Part shown: in pieces, positions 44,013 through 54,019 of the stretch
Layout of the letters: each line of letters starts with the position of its first letter
Numbering within the stretch: the first letter of the stretch is position 1
From: Candidatus Thorarchaeota archaeon
Lineage (GTDB): Archaea; Asgardarchaeota; Thorarchaeia; Thorarchaeales; Thorarchaeaceae
Reading direction: 5' to 3'
DNA length: 64,000 nucleotides
Assembly: GCA_016933575.1 (NCBI GenBank)
Contig: JAFGAR010000028.1
Location: 220,530 to 284,529 of the forward strand
The notes under the pieces: generated by a model
What the model saw: only the letters and a program-made list of their open reading frames with translations
The model's database searches: none
What the model was told of the DNA's origin: nothing
Position numbers and translations under genes: made by a program

Positions 44013-45122
44013 ATGGAACTAATCGTACTCTTTGATATGATAAGGACAAAACCATTTGTTCTGGTATCGTTAGTTATCATGTTAGTAATTTTTTCATCAA
44101 GTCCAACTTTGGTTCCATGTGTTGAAGCACAGGAGATTGGAGATATCAAGGTCTTGATGTTGATTGCAGATTACTTTGGTTGGAATTATTTTGATGCAAA
44201 AGAGCTGCTTGAGTCCTGGGGCGTCAATGTCACAACGATTGCTCACTCATTGGACTATGAGGTTCCATCATGCCTGAATAGAGAGCCCAGAGGCACAACA
44301 GCAGATCTATTGCTACAGGATGTAGATTTTGGAATTATTAATGAGTTTGATGCACTCTTCATTCCAGCAGGAGGCCACTGGTCATCACTCATTGCAAGCA
44401 ATCGAGCCCTAAATTTCACAGCATATGCATATAGTCAGGGACTCATTGTTGCAGCTGTATGTATTGGCAATAGAATCATCTCAGATGCATTTGATATTGT
44501 TAATGGTTCAAGTGTCGTCAGTTATCTAATGAGTAACATTAACATGAGAGCAGCAGGAGCAACAACAAGATCAGGCTACCGGGTTGTTGCAGATAATCGA
44601 ATAATTACAGGTGGAACCGGTGGTGGCGTAAGTGATGGAGGATATATAGAGGCTCCAACAAGTGAAGTATGCAAGGCTCTTGTCCGAGAGGCGATGGAAT
44701 ATTCACAGGTCCAAGATGCCAATCTAGTATCGAGTTCTACTGATTCTGTAACCAATATTACAATTAGCGCAGAGGTTTCAGATCTCGATAGTATCTTAGG
44801 CGATCTAGCCTCTGTTGATACAAATATTTCCGAAGTCACCGCAATGATCTACACAAAACAAAACCGAACGCTTGTTGACTCAGTTCAATTGTTTGATAGC
44901 GAACAAGATGGTACCTTTACTGGTTCCTATGAAACCTCAATAAATGGAGAATATGTCATTGACATTGAGGTAGAAGACACAAACTCAACTCTTGAGATAG
45001 AACACGAAGCGCTTAGTTTCGTTGTTGGACCAGTATTTATCATTGATCCAATTATCTTTGGAATTGTTGGTGCTGGTGCGTTGGTGGTTGTTGCTGTAGT
45101 AGTCGTAATCAAGAAAAGATAG
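44013..45122 (+). CDS. Secreted, TM-anchored DJ-1/PfpI-like protein
   Basis: Signal peptide; IKVLMLIADYFGWNYFDAKELLESWG, DALFIPAGGHWSSLI, LIVAAVCIGNRIISDA (nucleophile-elbow-like Cys); C-terminal TM; start chosen after tldE stop. Confidence 0.75.
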   Translation: MELIVLFDMIRTKPFVLVSLVIMLVIFSSSPTLVPCVEAQEIGDIKVLMLIADYFGWNYFDAKELLESWGVNVTTIAHSLDYEVPSCLNREPRGTTADLLLQDVDFGIINEFDALFIPAGGHWSSLIASNRALNFTAYAYSQGLIVAAVCIGNRIISDAFDIVNGSSVVSYLMSNINMRAAGATTRSGYRVVADNRIITGGTGGGVSDGGYIEAPTSEVCKALVREAMEYSQVQDANLVSSSTDSVTNITISAEVSDLDSILGDLASVDTNISEVTAMIYTKQNRTLVDSVQLFDSEQDGTFTGSYETSINGEYVIDIEVEDTNSTLEIEHEALSFVVGPVFIIDPIIFGIVGAGALVVVAVVVVIKKR

Positions 45123-45153
45123 GAAATCGCGTTAAAATAATCAGTTTCATTAT

Positions 45154-45789
45154 CTAATAACCATATTTGCGGACATTGGTTTCAGCTAGTCTAAGACTGA
45201 GGAGTAAGAATTCAGGTCCACGAGAACGTAGAATTTGACCAACCTCAATCAAAATACCAGGAGTCTGAGTCCGGATGTATTCAAAGAGATCTTCCTCGGA
45301 CTTGCTTAATGCATGATGCATGTTCCTCATGTGCTCATAGACCGCGCCTTTACTTATCCGACCGGTCTCTCGCAACATCCAGTTTTCTAGAGTAGCTTGT
45401 ATTGCTTTTGCGACGCTCTCAGACATCGAGAGAAGATCCTTCGTCACTTTTGTGGGTTCCTTACTCTTCTCAATCCTTGGTTTGGCTCGCATACTACCTA
45501 CTGCAAGACGAATCTCATCCAGAGGAACGTTTGGATAGATAGATTTCCCAATGGTCTTATCAGCAAGAAGACGTTTGTATGCTTTGACACCATGAAGACG
45601 TATCGGCGAAATGAATCCTTTTGCTTCCATTTCACGGAGATGTGTCTGGAACTCATCACGAGGAACTAGAGATCGAATTGATGAGAGGTGAAGAAATCGT
45701 TCGTATAGGGTCTCTTCTACTTCGACCAATGACCATCCAAATGAGCGTATAATGTCCAATTCAACCTCGTTTGGTGGTGTCTCGGGCAT
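45154..45789 (-). CDS. Hypothetical winged-helix-like protein
   Basis: ORF to 45804 (GTG); ATG 45789 preferred; wHTH-like N-terminal half. Confidence 0.55.
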   Translation of the reverse strand: MPETPPNEVELDIIRSFGWSLVEVEETLYERFLHLSSIRSLVPRDEFQTHLREMEAKGFISPIRLHGVKAYKRLLADKTIGKSIYPNVPLDEIRLAVGSMRAKPRIEKSKEPTKVTKDLLSMSESVAKAIQATLENWMLRETGRISKGAVYEHMRNMHHALSKSEEDLFEYIRTQTPGILIEVGQILRSRGPEFLLLSLRLAETNVRKYGY

Positions 45790-45804
45790 CCCTCTCTCTG
45801 ACAC

Positions 45805-45842
45805 AATATTACCTCGAATAGACCTAATATTATTACGAATAG
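45805..45842. promoter_or_regulatory. 21-bp-spaced direct repeat AATATTA-N3-CGAATAG x2
   Basis: AATATTAcctCGAATAG (45805..45821) and AATATTAttaCGAATAG (45826..45842). Confidence 0.5.
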
Positions 45843-45960
45843 TATTCTAATAAAACTAATCAATTAGTACAATATTTTATGTTTTGATTTATTAAACATA
45901 AACACTTCATGAGTCTATTATCTTGAAATATGATGTACGAACAATTTTGAAAGTAATTCT

Positions 45961-46725
45961 TCAAAGACCGGGAATTTTAACACGCATATAGAATCGATCT
46001 AAAAGCAAAGAGATTGTTGTGATTAGAATCAAGAATATGATTGCGACTAATGCATAAACCTGCAATGCAAGATATGTACGTGATACTACTAATTTTGCAG
46101 CCCCGAAGATATCAGGTACTCCAACAAAATACGCAATAGTTGTGTATTTCGGAAGATAGACGGCTTCATTTGACCAAGCGGGTATTGCTCGTCTAAGGCT
46201 TTGTGGGAGGGCAATGTGCCGAATCTCTTGCCGTTTTGTCATTCCCATTGACATAGCTGCAAGTGTCTGTCCTGCTGGAAGTGATTCTAACGAACCACGG
46301 AAGAACTCTGCCTGATATGCCCCACTGTTCAATCCCAGAGTAATTGCACAGAGAAGAATTGTGGTATTGAGAATTGTTCGTGGGACCCCAACAATATCTG
46401 GAAAGATGACTCGCCACGAAATATCAATTGGCGCAATCCCTTGAGACTCAAGCCAAGCATTCAGCACTGCGGGAAGGATTGAAACAGCAAGAATCTGTGC
46501 TAGTAGAGGGGTCCCTCTCATAAATTCAATAAAAGCAGTAGAGATTCTGGACGTGACTGGACCACCATAATGACGACCAATAGCTAGGAGAATTCCCAAA
46601 CCCAGTCCAAAGAACAAAGCGAAGAAATACAGACCCATGGTCATGAAGAATCCACTGACAAGATCAGGATAATACTGATCAATCTGAAGAATTCCAAAGT
46701 ACCGATTTGGTGAGATAGTCGTCAA
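45961..46725 (-). CDS. Polar amino-acid ABC transporter permease
   Basis: EFMRGTPLLAQI, GAYQAEFFRGSLESLPAGQTLAAMSMGMTK (EAA loop). Confidence 0.88.
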   Translation of the reverse strand: MTTISPNRYFGILQIDQYYPDLVSGFFMTMGLYFFALFFGLGLGILLAIGRHYGGPVTSRISTAFIEFMRGTPLLAQILAVSILPAVLNAWLESQGIAPIDISWRVIFPDIVGVPRTILNTTILLCAITLGLNSGAYQAEFFRGSLESLPAGQTLAAMSMGMTKRQEIRHIALPQSLRRAIPAWSNEAVYLPKYTTIAYFVGVPDIFGAAKLVVSRTYLALQVYALVAIIFLILITTISLLLDRFYMRVKIPGL

Positions 46726-46739
46726 TAGAATTCCTCCAG

Positions 46740-47510
46740 CTATATTATTTCGTTTTGAAACTCCGCTTGTCCATACAGGACTTCTAACTTGTGGAGGAAA
46801 TCTATTGCTCTCTTTGATTGAGGATTCTGGAAGAAGTGTTGTGGAGTTCCAGTTTCAACAATCACTCCGCCATCCATGAAAATCATCTCATCAGATACTG
46901 CACGGGCAAATCCCATTTCATGAGTTACAACAATCATTGTTGTTCCTTCTTTCGCAATGTCGAGCATAACTTGGAGAACCTCTCCTATCAATTCGGGGTC
47001 AAGCGCACTTGTAGGTTCATCAAAGAGGATAACATCGGGATTCATGGCTATAGACCTAGCAATTCCGATACGTTGTTGCTGACCTCCACTTAGCTCTGCA
47101 GGATAATGATGACTCCAATCAGCCATCCGAACCTTCTCCAGTGCTCTGTGCGCGACTTCATGCGCTTCTTCCTTTGTCATGCCAAGTACCAAACGAGGCC
47201 CAATACTAACATTGTCTATTGCTTTCAGATGTGTAAATAGATTGAACTGCTGAAACACAAAACCGATTCGGGAACGCATTGTACTTAGATCACCTTTGGC
47301 TTTCGTCAGACTCTCTCCACGAAGAAAGACCTCACCTTTATCTGGAGGTGTTAGCATATTTATGACTCTAAGCAGAGTACTCTTTCCAGAACCACTTGGC
47401 CCGAAAACAACCTTTACTTCACCTTCACTGACATTAAAAGATATACCTTTCAATACTTCGAGTTTATCGTATGCTTTCCATACGTCACATACCTCAATGA
47501 CATTCGTCAT
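46740..47510 (-). CDS. Polar amino-acid ABC transporter ATP-binding protein (GlnQ-like)
   Basis: [44 protein letters not shown]. Confidence 0.93.
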   Translation of the reverse strand: MTNVIEVCDVWKAYDKLEVLKGISFNVSEGEVKVVFGPSGSGKSTLLRVINMLTPPDKGEVFLRGESLTKAKGDLSTMRSRIGFVFQQFNLFTHLKAIDNVSIGPRLVLGMTKEEAHEVAHRALEKVRMADWSHHYPAELSGGQQQRIGIARSIAMNPDVILFDEPTSALDPELIGEVLQVMLDIAKEGTTMIVVTHEMGFARAVSDEMIFMDGGVIVETGTPQHFFQNPQSKRAIDFLHKLEVLYGQAEFQNEII

Positions 47511-48202
47511 TAACGACCACCTCCAAGTCCGAGCTGTCTAAGTTTCACACTCATACTCGCACCTACATATCTCGTGATAGGATATGTAAAAACAAAATAG
47601 ATTATTGAGATTACTAGAATGATTCCAAGAAATAGTGCAGGATAGGTGTTTGTAAAAGCCTGAGCTTGATATAGCATTTCTGTGACGCCTATTGCACTTA
47701 CCAAGGACGAGTCTTTGATAACAACCGCATATTCATTTGTCCACCCAGGTAGAGAGAGACGAAATGCTTGAGGGAGGATAATATGACGAGTTGCCTGGCT
47801 TTCGGTCATTCCCATTGAACGAGCAGCCATCATCTGTCCAGGGTCAACAGACATTATTGCTCCTCTGAATATCTCAGATTGATATGCAGCACTTCTTAGT
47901 GCAAGTGCAAATGCTCCTGCTGTAAATAGAGCATTGGAAACAGACCCGGCCCACATGAACCCGCTCAGCAATGCGGCTCCAAAAATGAAAAGTAGTACGA
48001 GTAATGGAATTGATCTAAATATTTTCTCATACCCGATAGCAATCCATCGAAGTTCTACTACTCCGTATACTCTCATAAGCGCAAGTGCGGTTCCTACGAC
48101 AAAACCAATTGCTAAAGAAATAAGGGTGAGAGCAAGAGTAGTTGAGAGACCTCTTACTGCAATCAAATATAGAATATCTAAGAGTCCCTCAACCTCTTGC
48201 AC
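47510..48202 (-). CDS. Polar amino-acid ABC transporter permease
   Basis: [44 protein letters not shown]. Confidence 0.88.
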   Translation of the reverse strand: MQEVEGLLDILYLIAVRGLSTTLALTLISLAIGFVVGTALALMRVYGVVELRWIAIGYEKIFRSIPLLVLLFIFGAALLSGFMWAGSVSNALFTAGAFALALRSAAYQSEIFRGAIMSVDPGQMMAARSMGMTESQATRHIILPQAFRLSLPGWTNEYAVVIKDSSLVSAIGVTEMLYQAQAFTNTYPALFLGIILVISIIYFVFTYPITRYVGASMSVKLRQLGLGGGR

Positions 48203-48208
48203 TCAGTA

Positions 48209-49003
48209 TCACCCAAACCATTTAGCTATGAGAGCATCTACAGTACCATCTTCAAAGCCTTCGGCAATGGCACTGTTTATTGCTGCAGAGAGCCTATCAC
48301 TTCCATATCTAATGTAGAATGCTGTTGGTGGAGCAGTCACTGTAAAGATTATTTTGACGCTATAGACAGTACTATAGAGACCAACAATTGGCTCATCAAC
48401 ATAAATAGCATCAAGAGTACCAGCATCAAGTGCCTGAAACATAGTTTCAACAACAGGATACCTGGTCAGTGTTGCTTCCATACCAGTAATGGCGGATAGT
48501 TCTTCATCTTCAACAGTACCAGTCTGAACTCCAACATCGTACCCAACAAGGTCTTCTAACTCATCAATGACGAGAGTTGAATTGGCTTTGGTTACAATGA
48601 CTTCATTCGTTCTAATATACCAGCACAGTGGTTGAAGAACTGCACAACGAGCAGAAGTGATGAATGTGGCTGAAGCAATCATATCGATTGTTCCTGCTTG
48701 ACATGCACCAACTAAATTATCAAAGTCCATGTCAATCCATTGGACGGTTACGTTCAGATAATCAGCTACCATTTCTGCAAGATCAATATCAAACCCTTCA
48801 AGTTGATTAGAGGTTGTATTGAATATTTCAAATGGTGGCCAATTTGTATTAGTTCCAACAATAATACTCCCACGCGCCTGAATCATGTCATAGTCATCAC
48901 TAACGACTAATGCGGGTGTTAAATAACCAACGCCAAAACCGATAACTACGCCGATGATCAAGAAGGCAATGAGTTTTATTGAACCGGAACTTCCTGATTC
49001 CAT
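48209..49003 (-). CDS. Amino-acid ABC transporter substrate-binding protein, N-terminally anchored
   Basis: RGSIIVGTNTNWPPFEIFN..LEGFDIDLAEMVADYLNVTVQWIDMDFDNLVGA; N-terminal TM. Confidence 0.9.
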   Translation of the reverse strand: MESGSSGSIKLIAFLIIGVVIGFGVGYLTPALVVSDDYDMIQARGSIIVGTNTNWPPFEIFNTTSNQLEGFDIDLAEMVADYLNVTVQWIDMDFDNLVGACQAGTIDMIASATFITSARCAVLQPLCWYIRTNEVIVTKANSTLVIDELEDLVGYDVGVQTGTVEDEELSAITGMEATLTRYPVVETMFQALDAGTLDAIYVDEPIVGLYSTVYSVKIIFTVTAPPTAFYIRYGSDRLSAAINSAIAEGFEDGTVDALIAKWFG

Positions 49004-49101
49004 TTTGCTATATTCCTCCTTTCATGCGAATCCCTTGATTCACTTGGGTAACAGTCTCAAATCTACCTGAAAAGGTTTGTGAATAACTTCATTTGAATTG
49101 A

Positions 49102-49908
49102 GTGTTTGTAATTACTAAAATGGAAGAGTTTGCAGAACGACTAAAGGACTATTTTGCTCAAGACGATATTCCATCAATAAAATCATTGATTGAAAAAACC
49201 ATTAATGAGTATGAATGGAAAAATCTAGTAAATGTCCTTAGGAATGTTACAAAATCTCTGTATGGACAGCATCTTCTAAAAACGAATTATATGATTCTAT
49301 CGATTTTTGGCTTTCGAGAGCTGATAGGAGTAGACTGCGATATATTCTCAGAACTTGCATCAATTCAACATCCAATTAGTCTTGACTATGTATCGGATGT
49401 ATTTTTTGATAATCTAATTCAAGTCATAAGGACTCAATTCAAGTCAGGCGGTTCAACACTATTCTTCGATATTGATAAAATCAGTAAAACAAAATCGGCC
49501 ATCATAGCTAATGATCTTCTTGAAGCAAGATACAGAGAGACCATCTTCATTCTTGCAGAGTTTGATGAGAAACTCCCATCATTGACAAATGAGTGGGTCA
49601 ATGTAGCTCGCCTGTGGCGTATAGGTTATGGACTTCGAATTCTAAAAGCACGCAATCATGGAATGATGATTCATGTTAATGAATACAAGGAGATTAGAAA
49701 TCGTATAATGAATGAGCTTGGAATCAATCCGGAAAGACTCATCGAAGAACGCGACCGATTGAAGATGGAGGATAATTTACAGTATCTTCAGCTGTCGGAC
49801 ACTCTCGATAATTTTGTCTTGAGCTACATCATGTCTTTGGGAGTTAGAGGAAGATTCGAACCTCATTACAAATCACTGATAAATCATGAAGGTCTCGATG
49901 AATTCTAA
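49102..49908 (+). CDS. Hypothetical protein
   Basis: 268 aa ORF, predominantly helical. Confidence 0.55.
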   Translation: MFVITKMEEFAERLKDYFAQDDIPSIKSLIEKTINEYEWKNLVNVLRNVTKSLYGQHLLKTNYMILSIFGFRELIGVDCDIFSELASIQHPISLDYVSDVFFDNLIQVIRTQFKSGGSTLFFDIDKISKTKSAIIANDLLEARYRETIFILAEFDEKLPSLTNEWVNVARLWRIGYGLRILKARNHGMMIHVNEYKEIRNRIMNELGINPERLIEERDRLKMEDNLQYLQLSDTLDNFVLSYIMSLGVRGRFEPHYKSLINHEGLDEF

Positions 49909-49974
49909 GAATTCTGCTATCATTCTTGCTGATTTTAAAGAAAAGGTAATGACATATCGTTTAGTATAAGGACT

Positions 49975-50271
49975 ATGGATTGCACTGAAATATCAAAGTT
50001 ACACAGAACATTCTTCAATCTCAAGAGAGAGTTTATAGGTCTTCTAAAGTCACAGGTACGAAATTCAAAGGTTGGATTCGAGATGTCAAGAATAGGAGCC
50101 AAGGATGTATTAACTGGAAAAATTCCAGAAGTCAATTATCTTATCGTACACGACAAAGGTCTAGCAGATGACTTTGGCGTAGCAATCAATATTCTAACAA
50201 GTCAGGGATGGAGTATTGAGCATATCTGGGCTGCGGGATCATTCCATTTTGGGTTGTTCAAACGAAAATGA
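49975..50271 (+). CDS. Small hypothetical protein
   Basis: 98 aa ORF, ATG start, between two unknown + strand genes. Confidence 0.5.
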   Translation: MDCTEISKLHRTFFNLKREFIGLLKSQVRNSKVGFEMSRIGAKDVLTGKIPEVNYLIVHDKGLADDFGVAINILTSQGWSIEHIWAAGSFHFGLFKRK

Positions 50272-50288
50272 TGGTAGAGCGTATCTAG

Positions 50289-50663
50289 GTGATAAAAGTG
50301 ATAGATAGAAAACAGTTAGAGACCCGTGTCAAGATACTCAAAGAAACTAGAAAGATTCTGTACAAGCTATCAAAGCAATCAAGTCCCAGAGGATTGTCAA
50401 CACCTGAGAAAGCAGAATTGAAGAGATATGATTCATGGCTGGGCATAGCCTGTAAGGAACTTGATAACTTAACAAGACATGGCGAGAAACTGCTTAAACT
50501 AAAAGATAGTTCTGGTGCTTCAGAGATGCAACAATCATTCAATCTACAATATCTCCAGCTTCAGCAAAATATGCAGCAACAAAATCTTCAATTCACCGTG
50601 GTTTCAAATATAATGAAAGTCAAACATGATACTGCAAGGTCAGCAATCAACAATATCAGATAA
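50289..50663 (+). CDS. Hypothetical protein with Q-rich C-terminal helix
   Basis: 124 aa ORF; FNLQYLQLQQNMQQQNLQFTVVSNIMKVKHDTARSAINNIR. Confidence 0.55.
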   Translation: MIKVIDRKQLETRVKILKETRKILYKLSKQSSPRGLSTPEKAELKRYDSWLGIACKELDNLTRHGEKLLKLKDSSGASEMQQSFNLQYLQLQQNMQQQNLQFTVVSNIMKVKHDTARSAINNIR

Positions 50664-50669
50664 GAAAGT

Positions 50670-50745
50670 GGAGCCGGCCTTGGGATTTGCACCCAAGTAG
50701 AACAGCTCTGCAGGCTGTCGCGTAAGCTTCTCCGCCAGACCGGCT
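50670..50745 (-). tRNA. tRNA-Cys (GCA), CCA encoded
   Basis: GCCGGTC TG GCG GAGAAGCTTA CGC G ACAGC CTGCAGA GCTGT TCTAC TTGGG TGCAAAT CCCAA GGCCGGC T CCA; 7-bp acceptor, 5-bp anticodon and T stems, discriminator U73. Confidence 0.92.
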
Positions 50746-50924
50746 CGCTAAATTCTTGGGCGATGATTTTTGTTTTAAGGATGTCGGCAAAAGTGGCAAT
50801 CATTTCGTGCTGAACCACTTCTCGCAGCTTAAGCCTTCGGACTATTTTTAAGTTGCATGGAAGAATTGAAAATTTTAATATCGTCAGATTACAAACCGCA
50901 ATGTTCACCATCAAATTGAACATT

Positions 50925-51830
50925 CTATCTATGCACTCTTCGATAGAGGACAGCAACTGCTAATACAGCTATAATTCCTCCAGATGACACAACAGCAATC
51001 AAAGTGAAATCATTTGGTGACTCAACATAAGAGGTTTCGACCAACCATTTTGACACCCGAAACATAAGCTCCCACTCTGAATCTGGATCAGTAAGATCAT
51101 CACCAAATGTGGTATCATCTCGATCATCGTCTTCCTCATATTCAGGATGGGGACTTGAGAGAAAGACGGTCCCATTTCCATACGGGAATGCAATCATTCC
51201 AGCTCTGCCATTAGATTCGTAAGTTGCGATGGTCTGAATCGAACTCTCAAATCCATATCTAGGAGAGAAGTACTGAGAATTATAATACATAGTTGTGAAA
51301 TTCTCAGTCAGATTAGAGAGATCGGGTCCAGTAGAAGAGAGATTGACGTGCATGAGTGTTGAATGTATTATCAGACCTGGTTCATCCACTGGACTAATAA
51401 AACCGTTGAAGAGCCGAAGGTATGTCACTCCAAATGTTGAACCACCGCATATACCAAAGTATGAACCACCACCTGCAACGAAATCCTTTATTTTCTGTTT
51501 TCCATCACTATCAAGTTCGGTACTCGCAGTACCTTCCGATCCTCCTGGAATAACAAAGATATCATATTGACTAAGCTGGTCCGCGAGGATTTCAGATGCT
51601 GTGATATTGGCAACTGTCGCATTCATCCACTCATACATTCTTGTAAGTGCGATTCGGCTGGATCCCATCACACCATTGCCATTGTATATTGCCACTCTAA
51701 CACCTGCAAGGTCATCAAGTTCCAATTGAGCAGTGGATGATATTGGTGACATAAAGAGCAGGAACAGAGTTGAGAGTATACACAAACATAGAATACTTCG
51801 ACTGCGAAACTCTCTCATTCTCCACCTCAT
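50925..51830 (-). CDS. Secreted, TM-anchored class I GATase-like / BPL_N-like protein
   Basis: Signal peptide; VRVAIYNGNGVMGSS, YDIFVIPGGSEGTAS, GGGSYFGICGGSTFG; TM VVSSGGIIAVLAVAVLY. Confidence 0.8.
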   Translation of the reverse strand: MRWRMREFRSRSILCLCILSTLFLLFMSPISSTAQLELDDLAGVRVAIYNGNGVMGSSRIALTRMYEWMNATVANITASEILADQLSQYDIFVIPGGSEGTASTELDSDGKQKIKDFVAGGGSYFGICGGSTFGVTYLRLFNGFISPVDEPGLIIHSTLMHVNLSSTGPDLSNLTENFTTMYYNSQYFSPRYGFESSIQTIATYESNGRAGMIAFPYGNGTVFLSSPHPEYEEDDDRDDTTFGDDLTDPDSEWELMFRVSKWLVETSYVESPNDFTLIAVVSSGGIIAVLAVAVLYRRVHR

Positions 51831-52054
51831 GACAAATCACCTTATTGATAATAGTAATCTGATGATGTTTGAAATATAACGTTACATTTCCACGCAGGAA
51901 CTAGCTCAAAAAGGATTGAAGCAAACAAAAGAAAGATGGACGGAAAAGATCTACTTTCAGAAATGAATCTAGGACTGATACTAATGTCCGACTTAGAATT
52001 GCTTTCGGAAAATAAATAAGAAAGCTAAACTATCTTTTATACTAATATTGGAGC

Positions 52055-52444
52055 GTGGTTAAGATAGCTGATATACCGAAAATTGCAAAGTATGTATTCT
52101 TGCTACACTTCATCGCCGCCTTAGTATTTGGAGCCCTATGGTTCCTTATGCCTGAATATTGGAACACATTGACTGGATGGCCAAATGAGGTCGCATCAGG
52201 TAGGATAGTAGGAATGGCTACACTCATGGTGAGTATTGGCTCATTTCTAGCCTATCAGAAGACGACCTGGGAACAGGTAGAGATCTATGTCATCATGGAA
52301 CTTGTCTACAACATACTGGGTGCAATAGCTATGTTGTGGAACATGCTTACTATATCATTACCGATAGTTGGTTGGATGCTCATCGGACTCCTTGCACTCT
52401 TCTCAGTCTTATTCCTGTATGTCTTCTTTACTGCAAGAGGATAG
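52055..52444 (+). CDS. Hypothetical small four-TM protein
   Basis: 129 aa, GTG start, four hydrophobic spans. Confidence 0.6.
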   Translation: MVKIADIPKIAKYVFLLHFIAALVFGALWFLMPEYWNTLTGWPNEVASGRIVGMATLMVSIGSFLAYQKTTWEQVEIYVIMELVYNILGAIAMLWNMLTISLPIVGWMLIGLLALFSVLFLYVFFTARG

Positions 52445-52557
52445 AAACATTAGTGTAGTAAGGGGCAATGGCGAATATACGCCAATTAAGAGGATAGACC
52501 ATATTTTATCAGGCTAAGATTCAAAAATTACAATTCACTATTGATCGCAAATGAATC

Positions 52558-53922
52558 TCAATGTCGTTTTATGCATTCAAAGATTATGAAGTGAGTCCAC
52601 CTATCTGCATCAAATGATAGGTGACGAGGATTCTGTTGAATGACCTCTGGAGTAGGGCGTGGCTCTAAAATCTCAGAGATTACAAAGCCTGCACTCTTCA
52701 GAGCCTTGCTGTATTCCTCAAGAGTACGCATGAACTGCCAAGTAGGATTCTCCATCCAGTCGATCCGTTCGCCACCAGAATCAAAGTAGCGGTCTATCAT
52801 CTTGAGATATCTCTCTTCATTTCTTGGTGAATCCCTCGGCAATCTAGGATCTATGGCACCAGCTGTACGACCAAACACAGGATGAACATTTGACCAGATG
52901 AATCGACCATCATCCTTCAGAACCCGTGCTATTTCTTTGAAAGCAGTTTTGTAGTCTAAAACATCCACCATCACAACATTCGATATAACAATGTCGAACA
53001 TTTTGGACTCGAAGTTGTTCATATCAGTCAACGACATCTCATAGAAATCACATCCGAGGTTTAGCTCAGATTCGACCCTCTTGCAGTATTTTATGAACGG
53101 CCTCGAATAGTCAACTCCAACTGCATTTGCACCCTTAGAAGCCAGCTTCCTCGTAAAATATCCATTGCCACATCCAGCATCAAGAACATGTAGATCTTTT
53201 ACATCCCCAAGTAGAGACCACAGAGCTGGATCGATGATTAGCTGTCGATTGAGATCCCCTTCAGTTAGCTGAGTCCATTGTTCAGTATTCGTTTCCCAGG
53301 ACTCCCTCGCTTCAGGCAGATCTATTTCTTCATCAGGAACAGCACTCCTAAGTACCTTGAATTGCGTGATTTTCAAGTCTTCTCTGAGTTGTAAGACCCG
53401 GCTAGGTAGCTTGAGAGCTTCAACAAGTTCCAGCTTGATCCCAGCCCTTTGCTTCGTTGGCGACCAGATTGGCGTCCAAGGTTTTTGTGCATCAATGCAT
53501 GATCTTACCGTTTGATGTCCCAACTGCCAGGGATGTTGACCTTGAAATTCTGCATAGAAAAGGTCAACATGGTGTTCTCCACATTCTTCGCAGTAGAACT
53601 CGTATGCATAGGTTCGATCCCAGAATGCAACGGGTTTCAGTGTGGGCTTGTTGCAGTCACCACACACTAGTTCTTCTTTTTGAGGGCACCAGTAGAGCCA
53701 GCTAAAGTGATGTTGGTTCCCACATCTCGAACAGGAAAATCGAGAATGCCACGCGCATCGAAAAATATACTTCTCAAATGTGTAGATACCATCTCTTGTT
53801 GGGTATCCTTGCTCTTTTTCCACAGCACTAATCCTCTCACAATAGTAGCAGGGTTGACGTTCAGCAGGCTTGTAGAATCGCATAGCTGATAACACATGCA
53901 TTATCTTTTCAGTGTTTACCAT
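52558..53922 (-). CDS. SAM-dependent methyltransferase with N-terminal multi-zinc-ribbon region
   Basis: LHVLDAGCGNGYFTRKLASKGANAVGVDYS; N-terminal CYYC, CSRC, CGDC, CEEC pairs. Confidence 0.85.
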   Translation of the reverse strand: MVNTEKIMHVLSAMRFYKPAERQPCYYCERISAVEKEQGYPTRDGIYTFEKYIFRCAWHSRFSCSRCGNQHHFSWLYWCPQKEELVCGDCNKPTLKPVAFWDRTYAYEFYCEECGEHHVDLFYAEFQGQHPWQLGHQTVRSCIDAQKPWTPIWSPTKQRAGIKLELVEALKLPSRVLQLREDLKITQFKVLRSAVPDEEIDLPEARESWETNTEQWTQLTEGDLNRQLIIDPALWSLLGDVKDLHVLDAGCGNGYFTRKLASKGANAVGVDYSRPFIKYCKRVESELNLGCDFYEMSLTDMNNFESKMFDIVISNVVMVDVLDYKTAFKEIARVLKDDGRFIWSNVHPVFGRTAGAIDPRLPRDSPRNEERYLKMIDRYFDSGGERIDWMENPTWQFMRTLEEYSKALKSAGFVISEILEPRPTPEVIQQNPRHLSFDADRWTHFIIFECIKRH

Positions 53923-54019
53923 TCATGATAGTTCAGTTGGTTTTTATCTCCGATTTCATTATTGGTACAATGCATATTGACTAAGGTTTCAAAAAGAGTA
54001 CAATAGTTGGTAGCCAAAA

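Noticed and set aside
50670-50760. GAGCCGG/CCGGCTC as the tRNA acceptor stem
   Set aside because: That register leaves two extra nucleotides before the acceptor 3' strand; the GCCGGTC/GGCCGGC register gives canonical 73-nt numbering, U73 and encoded CCA.
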